A stretch of 64,000 nucleotides of DNA from Pseudomonas bohemica (GCF_002934685.1 NZ_NKHL01000113.1:124001-188000); one strand, 5' to 3'; counted from the stretch's first letter, positions 1-9,239 are shown. Notes: a model not told the origin generated them from the letters alone. Program-made: numbers and translations.

Positions 1-299
1 TCGCTCAGCTTCATCGCCAGCATCATGTCGCCTTCGGCGCGCAGCTTGCCGCCCATGAACGCCTGCATGCCATCGGTTTCGCCGCTGACGATGCCTTCCA
101 GGGTCTCGCCGTCCATCACCAGGGTGACTTGTGCGTCCGGGTTTTCGCCTTCCTGTAACTCGCAGGTCTTGTCCTTGACGATCAGGGAGAAATTCTTGGT
201 TTCATCGATACGGAAACCGAACACCAGGTCCAGGCCCGCAGCGGCTTCCGGGTTGAACTTGGCTTTCATGGCTTGAACGGCATCGGCTACGGAGGTCAT
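1..299 (-). CDS. SCP2 sterol-binding domain protein (partial)
   Basis: The 99 codons present begin MTSVADAV and run off the left edge of the window. The pattern of a short basic helix, an FxIDETKNFSLIVKD-like strand region, 'VTLVMDGETL' and 'AFMGGKLRAEGDMMLAMKL' is that of small SCP2-like lipid-binding proteins, which hold sterol or acyl-CoA-like ligands in a hydrophobic tunnel. Only a few C-terminal residues should be missing, because the family is about 100-105 residues. It lies directly upstream of nothing on its own strand except the phosphatase 58 bp away, which is also on the minus strand and probably co-transcribed. The bacterial role is usually assigned to lipid or acyl-CoA metabolism; the exact ligand is unknown. 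Confidence 0.85.
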   Translation of the reverse strand, partial: MTSVADAVQAMKAKFNPEAAAGLDLVFGFRIDETKNFSLIVKDKTCELQEGENPDAQVTLVMDGETLEGIVSGETDGMQAFMGGKLRAEGDMMLAMKLS

Positions 300-356
300 G
301 GTGTCATCCTTTCATATGAGTGATTGCAGGCACCTTGCGGGTGCGATTGGCCGGGC

Positions 357-1067
357 TCAGCGGTAGGTGATGAGCTCCGGCGCCTTCATCAGTTGCAGAT
401 GCGCGAGACTGTTGAAGGAAGCCAGGGACACCTCGCGACCACGAAACTTCAAGTGGTTGAGCGAGGTGTTAACAATTTGCCAGTTAAGTTCGAACGCCTG
501 GGTCGCCGGCATTTGGGTGATCAAGTGGAGCAGGGCGGTAATGGTGCCGCCTGAGGTGAACACGGCGATGCGATCGCTCTGGCCGGCGGTGTCCAGGATG
601 CGTGCGAGGCCACTCTGAACCTGCTCGACGAACGCCAGCCAGCTCTGCAGCGCCGGTGTGTCATATTGCCCGCCCAGCCAGCGACCGATGATCAGTGCGA
701 ACAGGCGCTGAAATTCTGCGCGGTTCTGTGCGGCGTTACGCATGACTTCCAGCGCTTCGGGCTCATCGGGCAGCATGGCCGGAAGCAGGGCTCGGATAAC
801 GGCTTCGGCGTCGAATTCGTTGAACGCAGAGTCGGTTTCCAGCACAGGCGTAGCGAGTCCTGCGGCATCCAGCTGGGCCAGCGCTGTTTCGGCAGTATGG
901 CGCTGGCGAAACAGGCTGCCCGAGATGCAACGATCTAACCTCAGCCCTAGTTGCGCCAAGTGCGCGCCGAGGACTTCGGCCTGGCGATAACCGGTCGGCG
1001 ACAGGACATCGTAATCGTCCGCACCAAAGGAGGCCTGGCCATGTCTTATCAGGTAGATGCTGCCCAC
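357..1067 (-). CDS. Histidine phosphatase (phosphoglycerate mutase-like) family protein
   Basis: The 236-residue product opens with the catalytic RHG motif (IRHGQASFG, residues 7-15), in which the histidine is phosphorylated during phosphoester hydrolysis. A later GG(T)I segment near residue 173 sits where the second catalytic histidine region is expected. The best start is a GTG at 1067, because the ATG 11 bp further upstream is out of frame. It lies upstream of the SCP2 gene on the same strand. In Pseudomonas, phosphatases of this type are often grouped with acyl-CoA or lipid genes, but the substrate cannot be read from the sequence. The family assignment is firm; the function is open. Confidence 0.85.
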   Translation of the reverse strand: MGSIYLIRHGQASFGADDYDVLSPTGYRQAEVLGAHLAQLGLRLDRCISGSLFRQRHTAETALAQLDAAGLATPVLETDSAFNEFDAEAVIRALLPAMLPDEPEALEVMRNAAQNRAEFQRLFALIIGRWLGGQYDTPALQSWLAFVEQVQSGLARILDTAGQSDRIAVFTSGGTITALLHLITQMPATQAFELNWQIVNTSLNHLKFRGREVSLASFNSLAHLQLMKAPELITYR

Positions 1068-1130
1068 TCGCGCGTCATCCTGGCACGTTGAAAGTGAAGC
1101 GAGGTTATGAGGACGGTGCTGGGTCTGTCA

Positions 1131-1160
1131 ATAAAAAAACATACGCTTGTTTGAATTGCT
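1131..1160. promoter_or_regulatory. Possible TetR-type palindrome in divergent promoter
   Basis: The gap between the histidine phosphatase and sohB contains AAACATACGCTTGTTTGAA, a short AT-flanked dyad (AACA...TGTT half sites). It resembles operators of TetR-family fatty-acid regulators, but the match is only to a general style of site. No regulator gene is in view. Confidence 0.25.
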
Positions 1161-1271
1161 CGATTGTCATGATCTTTGACAGTCCTGCGGCTGGCTCGGC
1201 GCAAGGCTCGCCGGTATGCTGGGTCCATTCGCGATCCTGTCTCGGATCTGACGTGTAGGTAAGGAGCATCT

Positions 1272-2294
1272 GTGGAGTTTATTTTCGATTACGCCAGCTT
1301 TCTGGCAAAAACCGTCACTGTGGTGATCGCCATTGTCGTGGTGCTGGTGGTCATCGCGTCGATGCGCGGCCGGGGTCGCCGGAGCGGTGGCGGTCAGTTG
1401 CACGTGACCAAACTCAATGATTTCTACAAGGGTCTGCGCGATCGTTTGGAGGGTTCGCTGCTGGACAAGGCGCGCCTCAAGGCCTTGCGCAAGTCTCAGG
1501 CCAAGGAGCTGAAGAAGGACAAGAAGCAGGCCGTCGTCAAACCCCGCGTTTATGTGTTGGACTTCGACGGTGACATCAAGGCGTCGGCCACCGAGAGCAT
1601 GCGTCACGAGATCACTGCGCTGCTCACCCTCGCAACCGACAAGGACGAAGTGGTACTGCGTCTGGAAAGCGGCGGCGGCATGGTCCACAGCTACGGGCTG
1701 GCCTCTTCGCAACTGGCGCGGATTCGTCAGGCGGGCATTCCGCTGACCATCTGCATCGACAAAGTGGCGGCCAGCGGCGGTTACATGATGGCGTGCATCG
1801 GTAATCGCATCATCAGTGCACCGTTTGCCGTGCTGGGTTCGATCGGGGTGGTGGCGCAGTTGCCCAACGTCAACCGTCTGCTTAAAAAGCACGACATCGA
1901 TTTTGAAGTGCTCACCGCCGGTGAGTACAAGCGCACGTTGACCGTGTTCGGCGAAAACACCGAGAAGGGCCGCGAGAAATTCCAGCAGGACCTGGACATC
2001 ACCCACGAGCTGTTCAAGAACTTCGTTGCCAGCTACCGCCCGCAATTGCATATCGATGAAGTGGCCACCGGCGAGGTCTGGCTGGGCATGGCGGCCAAGG
2101 ACAAGCAACTGGTCGACGAGCTGAAAACCAGCGATGAATACCTGTCGGAGAAAGCCAGGACCGCCGAGGTGTTCCATCTGCACTATGCCGAGCGCAAGAG
2201 TTTGCAGGAGCGCGTAGGCCTGGCGGCGAGCGGTTCGGTGGATCGTCTGGTGACAGGGTGGTGGAGCAAGCTGACGCAGCAGCGGTTTTGGTGA
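1272..2294 (+). CDS. sohB: Membrane-anchored S49 peptidase SohB
   Basis: The 340-residue protein has one N-terminal transmembrane helix (residues about 9-29) followed by a basic linker and an S49 protease domain. The nucleophile is Ser168 in VAASGGYMM and the general-base lysine is Lys220 in GEYKRTLTVFGEN, the Ser/Lys pair of signal-peptide-peptidase-like enzymes. The N-terminal peptidase_S49_N region and the length match SohB. It should act on the inner membrane, with the catalytic domain outside the cytoplasm. The start is a GTG at 1272 preceded by an AAGGAG ribosome site about 8 bases upstream. It is transcribed alone and ends before a bidirectional terminator. Confidence 0.93.
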   Translation: MEFIFDYASFLAKTVTVVIAIVVVLVVIASMRGRGRRSGGGQLHVTKLNDFYKGLRDRLEGSLLDKARLKALRKSQAKELKKDKKQAVVKPRVYVLDFDGDIKASATESMRHEITALLTLATDKDEVVLRLESGGGMVHSYGLASSQLARIRQAGIPLTICIDKVAASGGYMMACIGNRIISAPFAVLGSIGVVAQLPNVNRLLKKHDIDFEVLTAGEYKRTLTVFGENTEKGREKFQQDLDITHELFKNFVASYRPQLHIDEVATGEVWLGMAAKDKQLVDELKTSDEYLSEKARTAEVFHLHYAERKSLQERVGLAASGSVDRLVTGWWSKLTQQRFW

Positions 2295-2320
2295 GGCGCC
2301 GATTGCTTTATGAGGTCCAA

Positions 2321-2412
2321 ACCGTGGGAGTGAGCTTGCCCACGAAGCTGTATTTCCAAGCTCTGTATCTGATGTGAAGGTAGGCCTGCTCGTGAGCAAG
2401 CTCGTTCTTGAA
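2321..2412. repeat. REP-like intergenic repeat
   Basis: This copy contains GTGGGAGTGAGCTTGCCC and, further on, GGCCTGCTCGTGAGCAAGC, the 'gtaggagngagcttgctc' family that recurs in the window (near 5.4, 14.8, 16.6, 25.9 and 49.0 kb). It is non-coding. Confidence 0.7.
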
Positions 2413-2452
2413 GGGTGATGCTCAATACCGATGGGACCTTTCGGCGACAAAC

Positions 2453-2490
2453 AAAAAGCCCCGGCTTCTCGCGAAACCGGGGCTTTTTTG
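2453..2490. terminator. Bidirectional rho-independent terminator
   Basis: AAAAAGCCCCGG and CCGGGGCTTTTTTG form an 8-bp GC stem with A- and T-runs on both sides. It separates sohB (plus) from the DUF934 gene (minus) and can stop transcription from both directions. Confidence 0.9.
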
Positions 2491-2512
2491 TTGCGCATCG
2501 ATCAGCGTCGAG

Positions 2513-3007
2513 TCAACGACGACGAAACAGCGGCAGTGGCTCGTCGGTAGCAGCCTGATAAGACACGGAGAAATCCTTGAGGCTTTCCAGCGCTTCGTAC
2601 GGGTCCTTATCGGCGCGGATCGCGAAGGCATCAAAACCGCAGCGATGCAGATAGAACAACTGGTCGCGCAGCACGTCGCCAATCGCTCGCAATTCGCCCT
2701 TGAAGCCATAGCGGTCACGCAACAGACGCGCGTTGGAGTAGCTGCGGCCGTCGGTGAACGCCGGGAAGTTCAGGGCAATGACCTGGAACTGATTGGCGTC
2801 ATCCCCGATTTCCTCGGCTTCTTCGTCGCTGTCCAGCCAGACGCCCAGGCCGCCATCGCGGGCCTTGAGCGCGTGACCGTGGTCGCGCCACAGCGCCAGC
2901 GGCACGATCAGGTCGTCGCAGTTGGACAGGCCGTCCAGGGTGGTGTCCTTGGGCAGCAGGTGCCAGGTCTCGTCGATGACTTCGTTGTTCTTAATGATTC
3001 GCTGCAT
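2513..3007 (-). CDS. DUF934 protein, partner of sulfite reductase
   Basis: This 164-residue soluble protein has the DUF934 signature: an N-terminal region with IVPLALWRDHG, a central FPAFTDGRSYSNARLLRDRYGF block and a C-terminal RCGFDAFAIRADKD segment. DUF934 genes nearly always follow cysI in proteobacteria and are thought to assist sulfite or nitrite reduction; the biochemical role is not established. Its start overlaps the last 17 bases of cysI, so the two are translationally linked. The length is normal for the family. Confidence 0.92.
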   Translation of the reverse strand: MQRIIKNNEVIDETWHLLPKDTTLDGLSNCDDLIVPLALWRDHGHALKARDGGLGVWLDSDEEAEEIGDDANQFQVIALNFPAFTDGRSYSNARLLRDRYGFKGELRAIGDVLRDQLFYLHRCGFDAFAIRADKDPYEALESLKDFSVSYQAATDEPLPLFRRR

Positions 3008-4649
3008 AGACGCGCTCCTTGAAAGGGTCGATGCCGATACGCTGGTACGTGTCGATGAAGCGCTCGTCTTCGGTGCGTTTTTCGACGTAGACGTTGATCA
3101 GCTTCTCGATCACATCCGGCATGGCGTCCTGTGCGAACGACGGGCCAAGGATCTTGCCCAGGCTTGCATCCCGGCTGGCGCTGCCGCCGAGGGAAACCTG
3201 ATAGAACTCTTCGCCTTTCTTGTCCACGCCCAGAATGCCGATATGGCCGACGTGGTGGTGGCCGCAGGCGTTCATGCAGCCGGAGATGTTCAGGTCCAGT
3301 TCACCGATGTCGAACAGGTAGTCCAGATCGTCGAAACGGCGCTGGATGGATTCGGCGATCGGGATCGACTTGGCGTTGGCCAGCGAACAGAAATCACCGC
3401 CAGGGCAGCAGATGATGTCGGTCAGCAGGCCAATATTCGGCGTCGCGAAGCCTTGATCGCGCAGCTCGCCCCACAAGGTGAACAGTTGATTCTGCTCGAC
3501 ATCGGCCAGGATCACGTTCTGTTCGTGGGAAGTACGCAACTGGCCGAAGCTGTAGCGTTCGGCCAGGTCGGCGATGCCGTCCAGTTGCTTGTCAGTGACG
3601 TCGCCCGGCGCAACACCGGTCGGTTTCAGTGACAGGGTCACAGCCGCATAACCCGGCTTTTTGTGGGTCAGGACGTTGCGGGTGCGCCAGCGGGCGAAAC
3701 CGGGGTGTTCCTTGTCCAACTGGGCCAGCTGTGCGCTGTAGTCAGGCAGGGCTTTATATTCAGGATCGACGAAGTGTTTGGCGACGCGATGCACTTCGGC
3801 TTCGGTCAGGGTGGTCTGGCCGCCACGCAGGTGGGCCATTTCCGCCTCGACCTTCTCGGCGAAGACTTCAGGGGTGAGCGCCTTGACCAGGATCTTGATC
3901 CGCGCCTTGTACTTGTTGTCGCGACGGCCGTAGCGGTTGTATACCCGCAGGATCGCGTCCAGGTAACTCAGCAGATCCTGCCAGGGCAGGAACTCATTGA
4001 TGAATGCGCCGACGACCGGAGTACGACCCAGACCACCGCCCACCAGCACGCGGAAGCCCAGTTCGCCCGCCGCGTTCTTCACCGGCTCAAGACCGATGTC
4101 GTGAACTTCGATGGCCGCGCGGTCGGAAGTGGAACCGTTGATCGCAATCTTGAACTTGCGCGGCAGGTAGGCGAATTCCGGGTGGAATGTCGTCCACTGA
4201 CGCACGATCTCGCACCATGGGCGCGGGTCAACCAGCTCATCGGCAGCGACGCCGGCAAACTGGTCCGTGGTGACGTTGCGCAGGCAGTTACCGCTGGTCT
4301 GGATCGCGTGCATCTGCACGGTCGCCAGTTCAGCGAGGATGTCGGGGATATCTTCCAGCGCCGGCCAGTTGAACTGCACGTTCTGGCGGGTGCTGATGTG
4401 CGCGTAGCCCTTGTCGTAATCGCGGGCGATCTTCGCCAGCATGCGGGTCTGGCGGGAAGTCAGCTGGCCGTAAGGCACAGCCACGCGCAGCATCGGCGCG
4501 AAGCGCTGGATGTAGAGGCCGTTTTGCAGGCGAAGCGGGCGGAACTCTTCTTCGCTGAGCTCGCCGGCCAGATAGCGGCGGGTCTGGTCGCGGAACTGCT
4601 TGACGCGGTCCTCGACGATCCGCTGATCGTACTCGTCGTATACGTACAT
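2991..4649 (-). CDS. cysI: Sulfite reductase hemoprotein (nitrite/sulfite reductase family)
   Basis: The 552-residue enzyme carries the siroheme/4Fe-4S ligand set: CCPGGDFC (cysteines 415 and 421) and GCMNACG (cysteines 458 and 462). Arginine-rich anion-binding segments such as STRQNVQF and GNCLRNVTTDQ occur in the first half-domain. It reduces sulfite to sulfide for cysteine synthesis, in the cytoplasm. I chose the ATG at 4649 (MYVYDEYD) because the longer frame adds 15 residues unlike the family. It forms an operon with the overlapping DUF934 gene. No flavoprotein cysJ lies next to it, as is usual for the ferredoxin-type enzyme of Pseudomonas. Confidence 0.95.
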   Translation of the reverse strand: MYVYDEYDQRIVEDRVKQFRDQTRRYLAGELSEEEFRPLRLQNGLYIQRFAPMLRVAVPYGQLTSRQTRMLAKIARDYDKGYAHISTRQNVQFNWPALEDIPDILAELATVQMHAIQTSGNCLRNVTTDQFAGVAADELVDPRPWCEIVRQWTTFHPEFAYLPRKFKIAINGSTSDRAAIEVHDIGLEPVKNAAGELGFRVLVGGGLGRTPVVGAFINEFLPWQDLLSYLDAILRVYNRYGRRDNKYKARIKILVKALTPEVFAEKVEAEMAHLRGGQTTLTEAEVHRVAKHFVDPEYKALPDYSAQLAQLDKEHPGFARWRTRNVLTHKKPGYAAVTLSLKPTGVAPGDVTDKQLDGIADLAERYSFGQLRTSHEQNVILADVEQNQLFTLWGELRDQGFATPNIGLLTDIICCPGGDFCSLANAKSIPIAESIQRRFDDLDYLFDIGELDLNISGCMNACGHHHVGHIGILGVDKKGEEFYQVSLGGSASRDASLGKILGPSFAQDAMPDVIEKLINVYVEKRTEDERFIDTYQRIGIDPFKERVYAANH

Positions 4650-4985
4650 GGTGGTCCTGTTCTCAGGCGGTTCACTGCTGCTTAGACGGCCCAAAACAGG
4701 CGATGCGTTGTCGCGATGATTTCAGGCCGCTGAACAAATCTGCGCGCACGGTCGCACAGCCCCTAACGGAGCCGGGGGAGGTTACCAGTTTGAAGATATG
4801 CGCAAAAGTGATGTTTGAATATAAGCAAAGAACCGAACGTGCTAAGCCCTTCGTCAGTTCCCCATAACCCCACTTGTGATAAGGATAAAGCTCGACTTTA
4901 CTTTGGATTGGGTCAAGGCCATGCGCCTTTCCTGTGTACCAGACTGCATAAGACATCACCAATAAGACTGACAAGAGGCGATGCA
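4650..4985. promoter_or_regulatory. Divergent intergenic region upstream of cysI
   Basis: This 336-bp gap separates cysI from a small membrane-protein gene and must hold both promoters. It includes AT-richer stretches around 4800-4840 and 4880-4970 that could carry CysB-type sites, but I could not identify a definite motif. Confidence 0.4.
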
Positions 4986-5102
4986 ATGAGAAATCACCAC
5001 CCTAAAGTTGCCAAGTCCGACAGCCACGTGGATGCCTGGGCGATCCTTTTCATCATCATTCTCGTCGTGGGGGCCGGGGTGTTCTGGGTGAGTCATCAAT
5101 AG
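4986..5102 (+). CDS. Small single-span membrane protein (38 aa)
   Basis: A 38-codon frame starts at an ATG preceded by AAGAGGCG at a proper ribosome-site distance. The product has a charged N-terminus (MRNHHPKVAKSDSHVDA) followed by one strongly hydrophobic helix (AWAILFIIILVVGAGVFWV) and a short tail. This is the architecture of a small bitopic inner-membrane protein. I do not recognise a named family. The good start site and clear segregation of charged and hydrophobic residues argue that it is real. Confidence 0.65.
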   Translation: MRNHHPKVAKSDSHVDAWAILFIIILVVGAGVFWVSHQ

Positions 5103-5122
5103 CGCAAATACTAAACCCTGAA

Positions 5123-5380
5123 TCAGCGCAGCGCGAAGTCCAGCATCGATTGCACGATACCCATCAGCGCCAAGGCGAACACAGCGGTAAAGACAATACC
5201 GATGACCACGAAATGCGCAGGCTTGCGGTGGGTGAAGCCGCGCGCGATGCTTACGGCTTTGCACGCCGAACGCCGCGGCCATGACGCTGTGCAGCATCGG
5301 CCAGAAGGTGGGTGGCTTGGTGACGTCGGGGTCGCGGGGCGGCTCTTCGGTTGCCTTTTCAAGCGATCTTCAGCGCACAT
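5123..5380 (-). pseudogene. Broken DUF2970 small membrane protein gene
   Basis: The two halves of a DUF2970 protein lie in different frames. KPPTFWPMLHSVMAAAFGVQ and SRKHRAR (bases about 5325-5237) are in one frame with no start codon between an upstream stop and the internal ATG. The continuation FTHRKPAHFVVIGIVFTAVF and the hydrophobic end are in the next frame to 5123. The join expected in the family (RARDFTH) is missing two bases near 5238. A plausible original start is the ATG at 5380, in the frame of the second half, so a second shift near 5355 is also needed. Either the gene has decayed or the assembly has two errors. Confidence 0.7.
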
Positions 5381-5414
5381 GGAGGGCTGAAGAAGAAATA
5401 GCCGGAAATCGAGC

Positions 5415-5513
5415 GAGCTTTTATAGGCGCACGCTTGCCCGCGATGTGTAATGTCTGTGAAAAAATGCGGTGTTGACACTACGCAATCGGCGAGCAAGCG
5501 CGCTCCTGCACGT
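5415..5513. repeat. REP-like repeat between DUF2970 remnant and metH
   Basis: Two facing arms are visible, TAGGCGCACGCTTGCCCGCG and GCGAGCAAGCGCGCTCCTGC. They belong to the same dispersed family as the copies at 14.8 and 16.6 kb. Confidence 0.65.
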
Positions 5514-5528
5514 TGATCTACGCGTCAG

Positions 5529-8500
5529 TTACTCGTCATAACCAAGGTTCGGGGCCAGCCAGCGCTCGGTCACGCGCATTTCCTGACCTTTGCGGGCGTT
5601 GTAGCTTTCCACCTGGTCCTTGTCGACCTTGCCCACCGCGAAGTACTGCGCCTGTGGGTGGGCGAAGTACCAACCGCTGACCGCCGCCGCCGGGAACATC
5701 GCGTAGTGCTCGGTCAGGAACACCCCGCTGATACCTGGCTTGCCGTCGCCTTGAGTCGGATCGAGCAGGTCGAACAGCACGCCTTTCTCGGTATGGTCCG
5801 GGCAGGCCGGGTAACCGGGAGCAGGGCGGATGCCGACGTATTTCTCCTTGATCAGATCCTCGTTGTCCAATTGCTCGTCGGTGGCGTAGCCCCAGTAGTG
5901 CTTGCGCACTTGCTGGTGCAGCCATTCGGCGCAGGCTTCGGCAAGACGATCAGCCAGGGCCTTGACCATGATCGCGTTGTAGTCGTCGCCCTTGTCCTGA
6001 TAGGCCTTGGACACTTCTTCGGCGCCAATGCCCGCGGTGGTGATGAAGCCGCCCACGTAGTCGGTCACGCCGCTGTCTTTGGGCGCGACGAAGTCGGCCA
6101 GCGAGAAGTTCGGCTTGCCGTCGGTCTTGATGATCTGTTGACGCAGATGATGCAGCCTGGCCAGCGGCTGGCCGTTGTCGTCGAACAGCTGAATGTCGTC
6201 GTGGTCGACCTGATTGGCCGGCCAGAAGCCGAACACTGCTCGGCTGCGGATCAGCTTCTCGTCGATCAGCTTGCGCAGCAGCTCCTGCGCGTCGTTAAAC
6301 AGTGAGGTCGCCGCTTCACCCACCACTTCATCCGTAAGGATGCGCGGGTACTTGCCGGCCAGGTCCCAGGAAATGAAGAACGGCGTCCAGTCGATGTAAT
6401 CCACCAGCACGTTCAGGTCGATGTCTTCCAGCACCTTGACCCCGGTGAAGGTCGGTTTGGCGGGCTGGTACGCGGCCCAGTCGAACTGCGGCTTTTTGGC
6501 GATGGCGGCACTGTAGCTCAAGCGTTCGGTGCGGGCGCTGCGGGCTGAGGTGCGTTCGCGGACTTCGACGTACTCGGCGCGGGTCTTCTCGATGAAACCG
6601 GCTTTCAATTCCTTGGACAGCAGCTGCGTGGCGACGCCCACGGCACGGGAGGCATCGGTGACGTAAATCACCGCGTCGTTGCTGTACTTGGGTTCGATCT
6701 TTACCGCCGTATGGGCTTTGGACGTGGTCGCGCCGCCGATCATCAGCGGCAGGCTGAAATTCTGCCGCTGCATTTCGCGAGCGACATGCACCATCTCGTC
6801 CAGCGACGGAGTAATCAGGCCGGACAGGCCAATGATGTCGCATTTTTCATCCTTGGCGACTTGCAGAATCTTCTCTGCAGGCACCATCACGCCTAAATCG
6901 ACGATGTCGTAGCCATTACAGCCCAGTACCACGCCGACGATGTTCTTGCCGATGTCATGCACGTCACCCTTGACCGTGGCCATGAGGATCTTGCCCTTGG
7001 CTTGCGGCTTGTCGCCTTTTTCCGCTTCGATGAACGGTATCAGGTGAGCCACCGCCTGTTTCATCACCCGGGCGGATTTCACCACTTGGGGCAGGAACAT
7101 CTTGCCCGAGCCGAACAGGTCTCCGACCACGTTCATGCCAGCCATCAGCGGGCCTTCGATGACTTCGATCGGTCGCGCAAAAGACTGACGCGACAACTCG
7201 GTGTCTTCGACGATGTGGGTGGTGATGCCCTTGACCAGCGCGTGCTTGAGACGCTCGTTGACCTCCCAGCCACGCCATTCTTCGGTTTCCGCTTCCTTGA
7301 CCGAGCCGTCGCCCTTGAACTCGTCGGCGATCGCCAGCAGACGCTCGGTGCCGTCTTCGCTTCGGTTCAACACCACGTCTTCCACGGCGTCGCGCAGCTT
7401 GACCGGAATCTCGTCGTAGATCTCCAGTTGGCCGGCGTTGACGATACCCATGGTCAGCCCGTTGCGAATCGCATGCAGCAGGAACACCGAGTGGATCGCT
7501 TCGCGCACCGGGTTGTTACCACGGAACGAGAACGACACGTTGGACACGCCGCCGGAGGTCAGTGCATACGGCAGCTCGTCACGGATGTAGGCACAGGCGT
7601 TGATGAAGTCGACCGCGTAGTTGTTGTGCTCTTCGATGCCGGTGGCGATGGCGAAGATGTTCGGGTCGAAGATGATGTCTTCCGGCGGGAAGCCGACTTC
7701 GTTGACCAGAATGTCGTAGGAGCGTTTGCAGATTTCCTTCTTGCGCGCTTCGGTGTCGGCCTGACCGGCTTCGTCGAAGGCCATGACCACGACGGCGGCG
7801 CCGTAACGCTTGCACAGCCTGGCGTGATGGATGAACTGCTCGACGCCTTCTTTCATGCTGATCGAGTTGACGATGCCCTTGCCCTGAATGCACTTGAGGC
7901 CGGCTTCGATCACTTCCCATTTCGAGGAGTCGATCATGATCGGTACGCGGGAGATGTCCGGCTCGCCGGCGATCAGATTGAGGAAGGTCACCATGGCCTT
8001 CTTCGAGTCCAGCATGCCCTCGTCCATGTTGATATCGATCACCTGGGCCCCAGCTTCGACCTGCTGCAGAGCGACTTCCAGGGCTTCGGTGTAATTGTCT
8101 TCACGAATCAGGCGGGCGAAACGCGCGGAGCCGGTGATGTTGGTGCGCTCGCCGACGTTGACGAACAACGACTGGCGATCGATGGTGAACGGCTCCAGAC
8201 CCGACAGGCGACAGGCTTTCGGGATGTCCGGGATCGTACGCGGCGGATACTTGCCGACGGCGTTGGCGATGGCCTTGATATGCGCCGGAGTCGTACCGCA
8301 GCAGCCCCCGACGATATTGAGAAAGCCGCTCTGGGCGAACTCTTCGACGACCTTGGCCATTTCGGCAGGCGACTCGTCGTATTCACCGAATTCGTTGGGC
8401 AGGCCGGCGTTGGGGTGCGCCGAAACCTGGGTGTCGGCCTTGTTCGACAGTTCTTCCAGATACGGCCGCAGGTCGCTGGCCCCCAAAGCGCAGTTCAGAC

Positions 8501-9239
8501 CGACCGAGATCGGCTTGGCGTGACGCACCGAGTTCCAGAAAGCCTCGGTGGTCTGGCCCGAAAGGGTGCGGCCGGAGGCATCGGTGATGGTCCCGGAAAT
8601 CATGATCGGCAGTTCGAAGCCGATCTCATCAAACACACCCTGCACGGCGAAGATCGCTGCTTTGGCGTTCAGGGTGTCGAAGATGGTTTCGATGAGGATC
8701 AGGTCCGCGCCACCTTCGATCAGGCCTTTGGTGGCCTCGGTGTAGTTCTTCACCAGTTCGTCGAAGGTAACGTTGCGATAGCCAGGGTTGTTGACGTCCG
8801 GCGACAGCGAGCAGGTGCGGCTGGTCGGGCCGAGTACGCCGGCGACGAAGCGCGGCTTGTCGGGGGTTTCGAGGGTCTTGGCGTCAGCGACCTTGCGCGC
8901 CAGTCGCGCACCTTCGACGTTCAGTTCGTAGACCAGTGCTTCCATGCCGTAGTCGGCCTGGGACACCTGGGTCGCGTTGAAGGTGTTGGTTTCGAGAATG
9001 TCGGCGCCGGCGTCCAGGTATTCTTTCTCGATCGCGCCAATGACGTCGGGGCGCGTCAGCACCAACAGGTCGTTGTTACCCTTGACGTCGCTTGGCCAGT
9101 CGGCAAAACGCTTGCCGCGGTAGTCTTCTTCCTCCAGACGGTAGCTCTGGATCATGGTGCCCATGCCGCCATCGAGAATCAGAATGCGTTCCTTGAGAGC
9201 TTGACGAAGTGCTTGAAGACGCGCGTTGCGATCTGACAT
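5529..9239 (-). CDS. metH: Cobalamin-dependent methionine synthase
   Basis: The 1236-residue, four-module enzyme transfers a methyl group from methyltetrahydrofolate to homocysteine through cob(I)alamin. The homocysteine domain ends with zinc ligands (GLNCALGA near residue 249, GGCCGTT near 310). A pterin-binding domain follows (about 350-650, with VGERTNITGS). The B12 domain has the DxHxxG ligand in VKGDVHDIGKN near residue 760, and the reactivation domain has RPAPGYPACPDH near 1140. The start MSDRNARL at 9239 is preferred over a 21-residue upstream extension. Its need for B12 fits the cobalamin region a few kilobases away. It is divergent from cti. Confidence 0.97.
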   Translation of the reverse strand: MSDRNARLQALRQALKERILILDGGMGTMIQSYRLEEEDYRGKRFADWPSDVKGNNDLLVLTRPDVIGAIEKEYLDAGADILETNTFNATQVSQADYGMEALVYELNVEGARLARKVADAKTLETPDKPRFVAGVLGPTSRTCSLSPDVNNPGYRNVTFDELVKNYTEATKGLIEGGADLILIETIFDTLNAKAAIFAVQGVFDEIGFELPIMISGTITDASGRTLSGQTTEAFWNSVRHAKPISVGLNCALGASDLRPYLEELSNKADTQVSAHPNAGLPNEFGEYDESPAEMAKVVEEFAQSGFLNIVGGCCGTTPAHIKAIANAVGKYPPRTIPDIPKACRLSGLEPFTIDRQSLFVNVGERTNITGSARFARLIREDNYTEALEVALQQVEAGAQVIDINMDEGMLDSKKAMVTFLNLIAGEPDISRVPIMIDSSKWEVIEAGLKCIQGKGIVNSISMKEGVEQFIHHARLCKRYGAAVVVMAFDEAGQADTEARKKEICKRSYDILVNEVGFPPEDIIFDPNIFAIATGIEEHNNYAVDFINACAYIRDELPYALTSGGVSNVSFSFRGNNPVREAIHSVFLLHAIRNGLTMGIVNAGQLEIYDEIPVKLRDAVEDVVLNRSEDGTERLLAIADEFKGDGSVKEAETEEWRGWEVNERLKHALVKGITTHIVEDTELSRQSFARPIEVIEGPLMAGMNVVGDLFGSGKMFLPQVVKSARVMKQAVAHLIPFIEAEKGDKPQAKGKILMATVKGDVHDIGKNIVGVVLGCNGYDIVDLGVMVPAEKILQVAKDEKCDIIGLSGLITPSLDEMVHVAREMQRQNFSLPLMIGGATTSKAHTAVKIEPKYSNDAVIYVTDASRAVGVATQLLSKELKAGFIEKTRAEYVEVRERTSARSARTERLSYSAAIAKKPQFDWAAYQPAKPTFTGVKVLEDIDLNVLVDYIDWTPFFISWDLAGKYPRILTDEVVGEAATSLFNDAQELLRKLIDEKLIRSRAVFGFWPANQVDHDDIQLFDDNGQPLARLHHLRQQIIKTDGKPNFSLADFVAPKDSGVTDYVGGFITTAGIGAEEVSKAYQDKGDDYNAIMVKALADRLAEACAEWLHQQVRKHYWGYATDEQLDNEDLIKEKYVGIRPAPGYPACPDHTEKGVLFDLLDPTQGDGKPGISGVFLTEHYAMFPAAAVSGWYFAHPQAQYFAVGKVDKDQVESYNARKGQEMRVTERWLAPNLGYDE

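Noticed and set aside
6957..9236. A 759-residue open frame on the plus strand opposite metH, and similar long antisense frames elsewhere
   Set aside because: These lie directly across well-identified genes, have the mirrored GC-rich codon pattern expected opposite high-GC genes and show no family motif or ribosome site.
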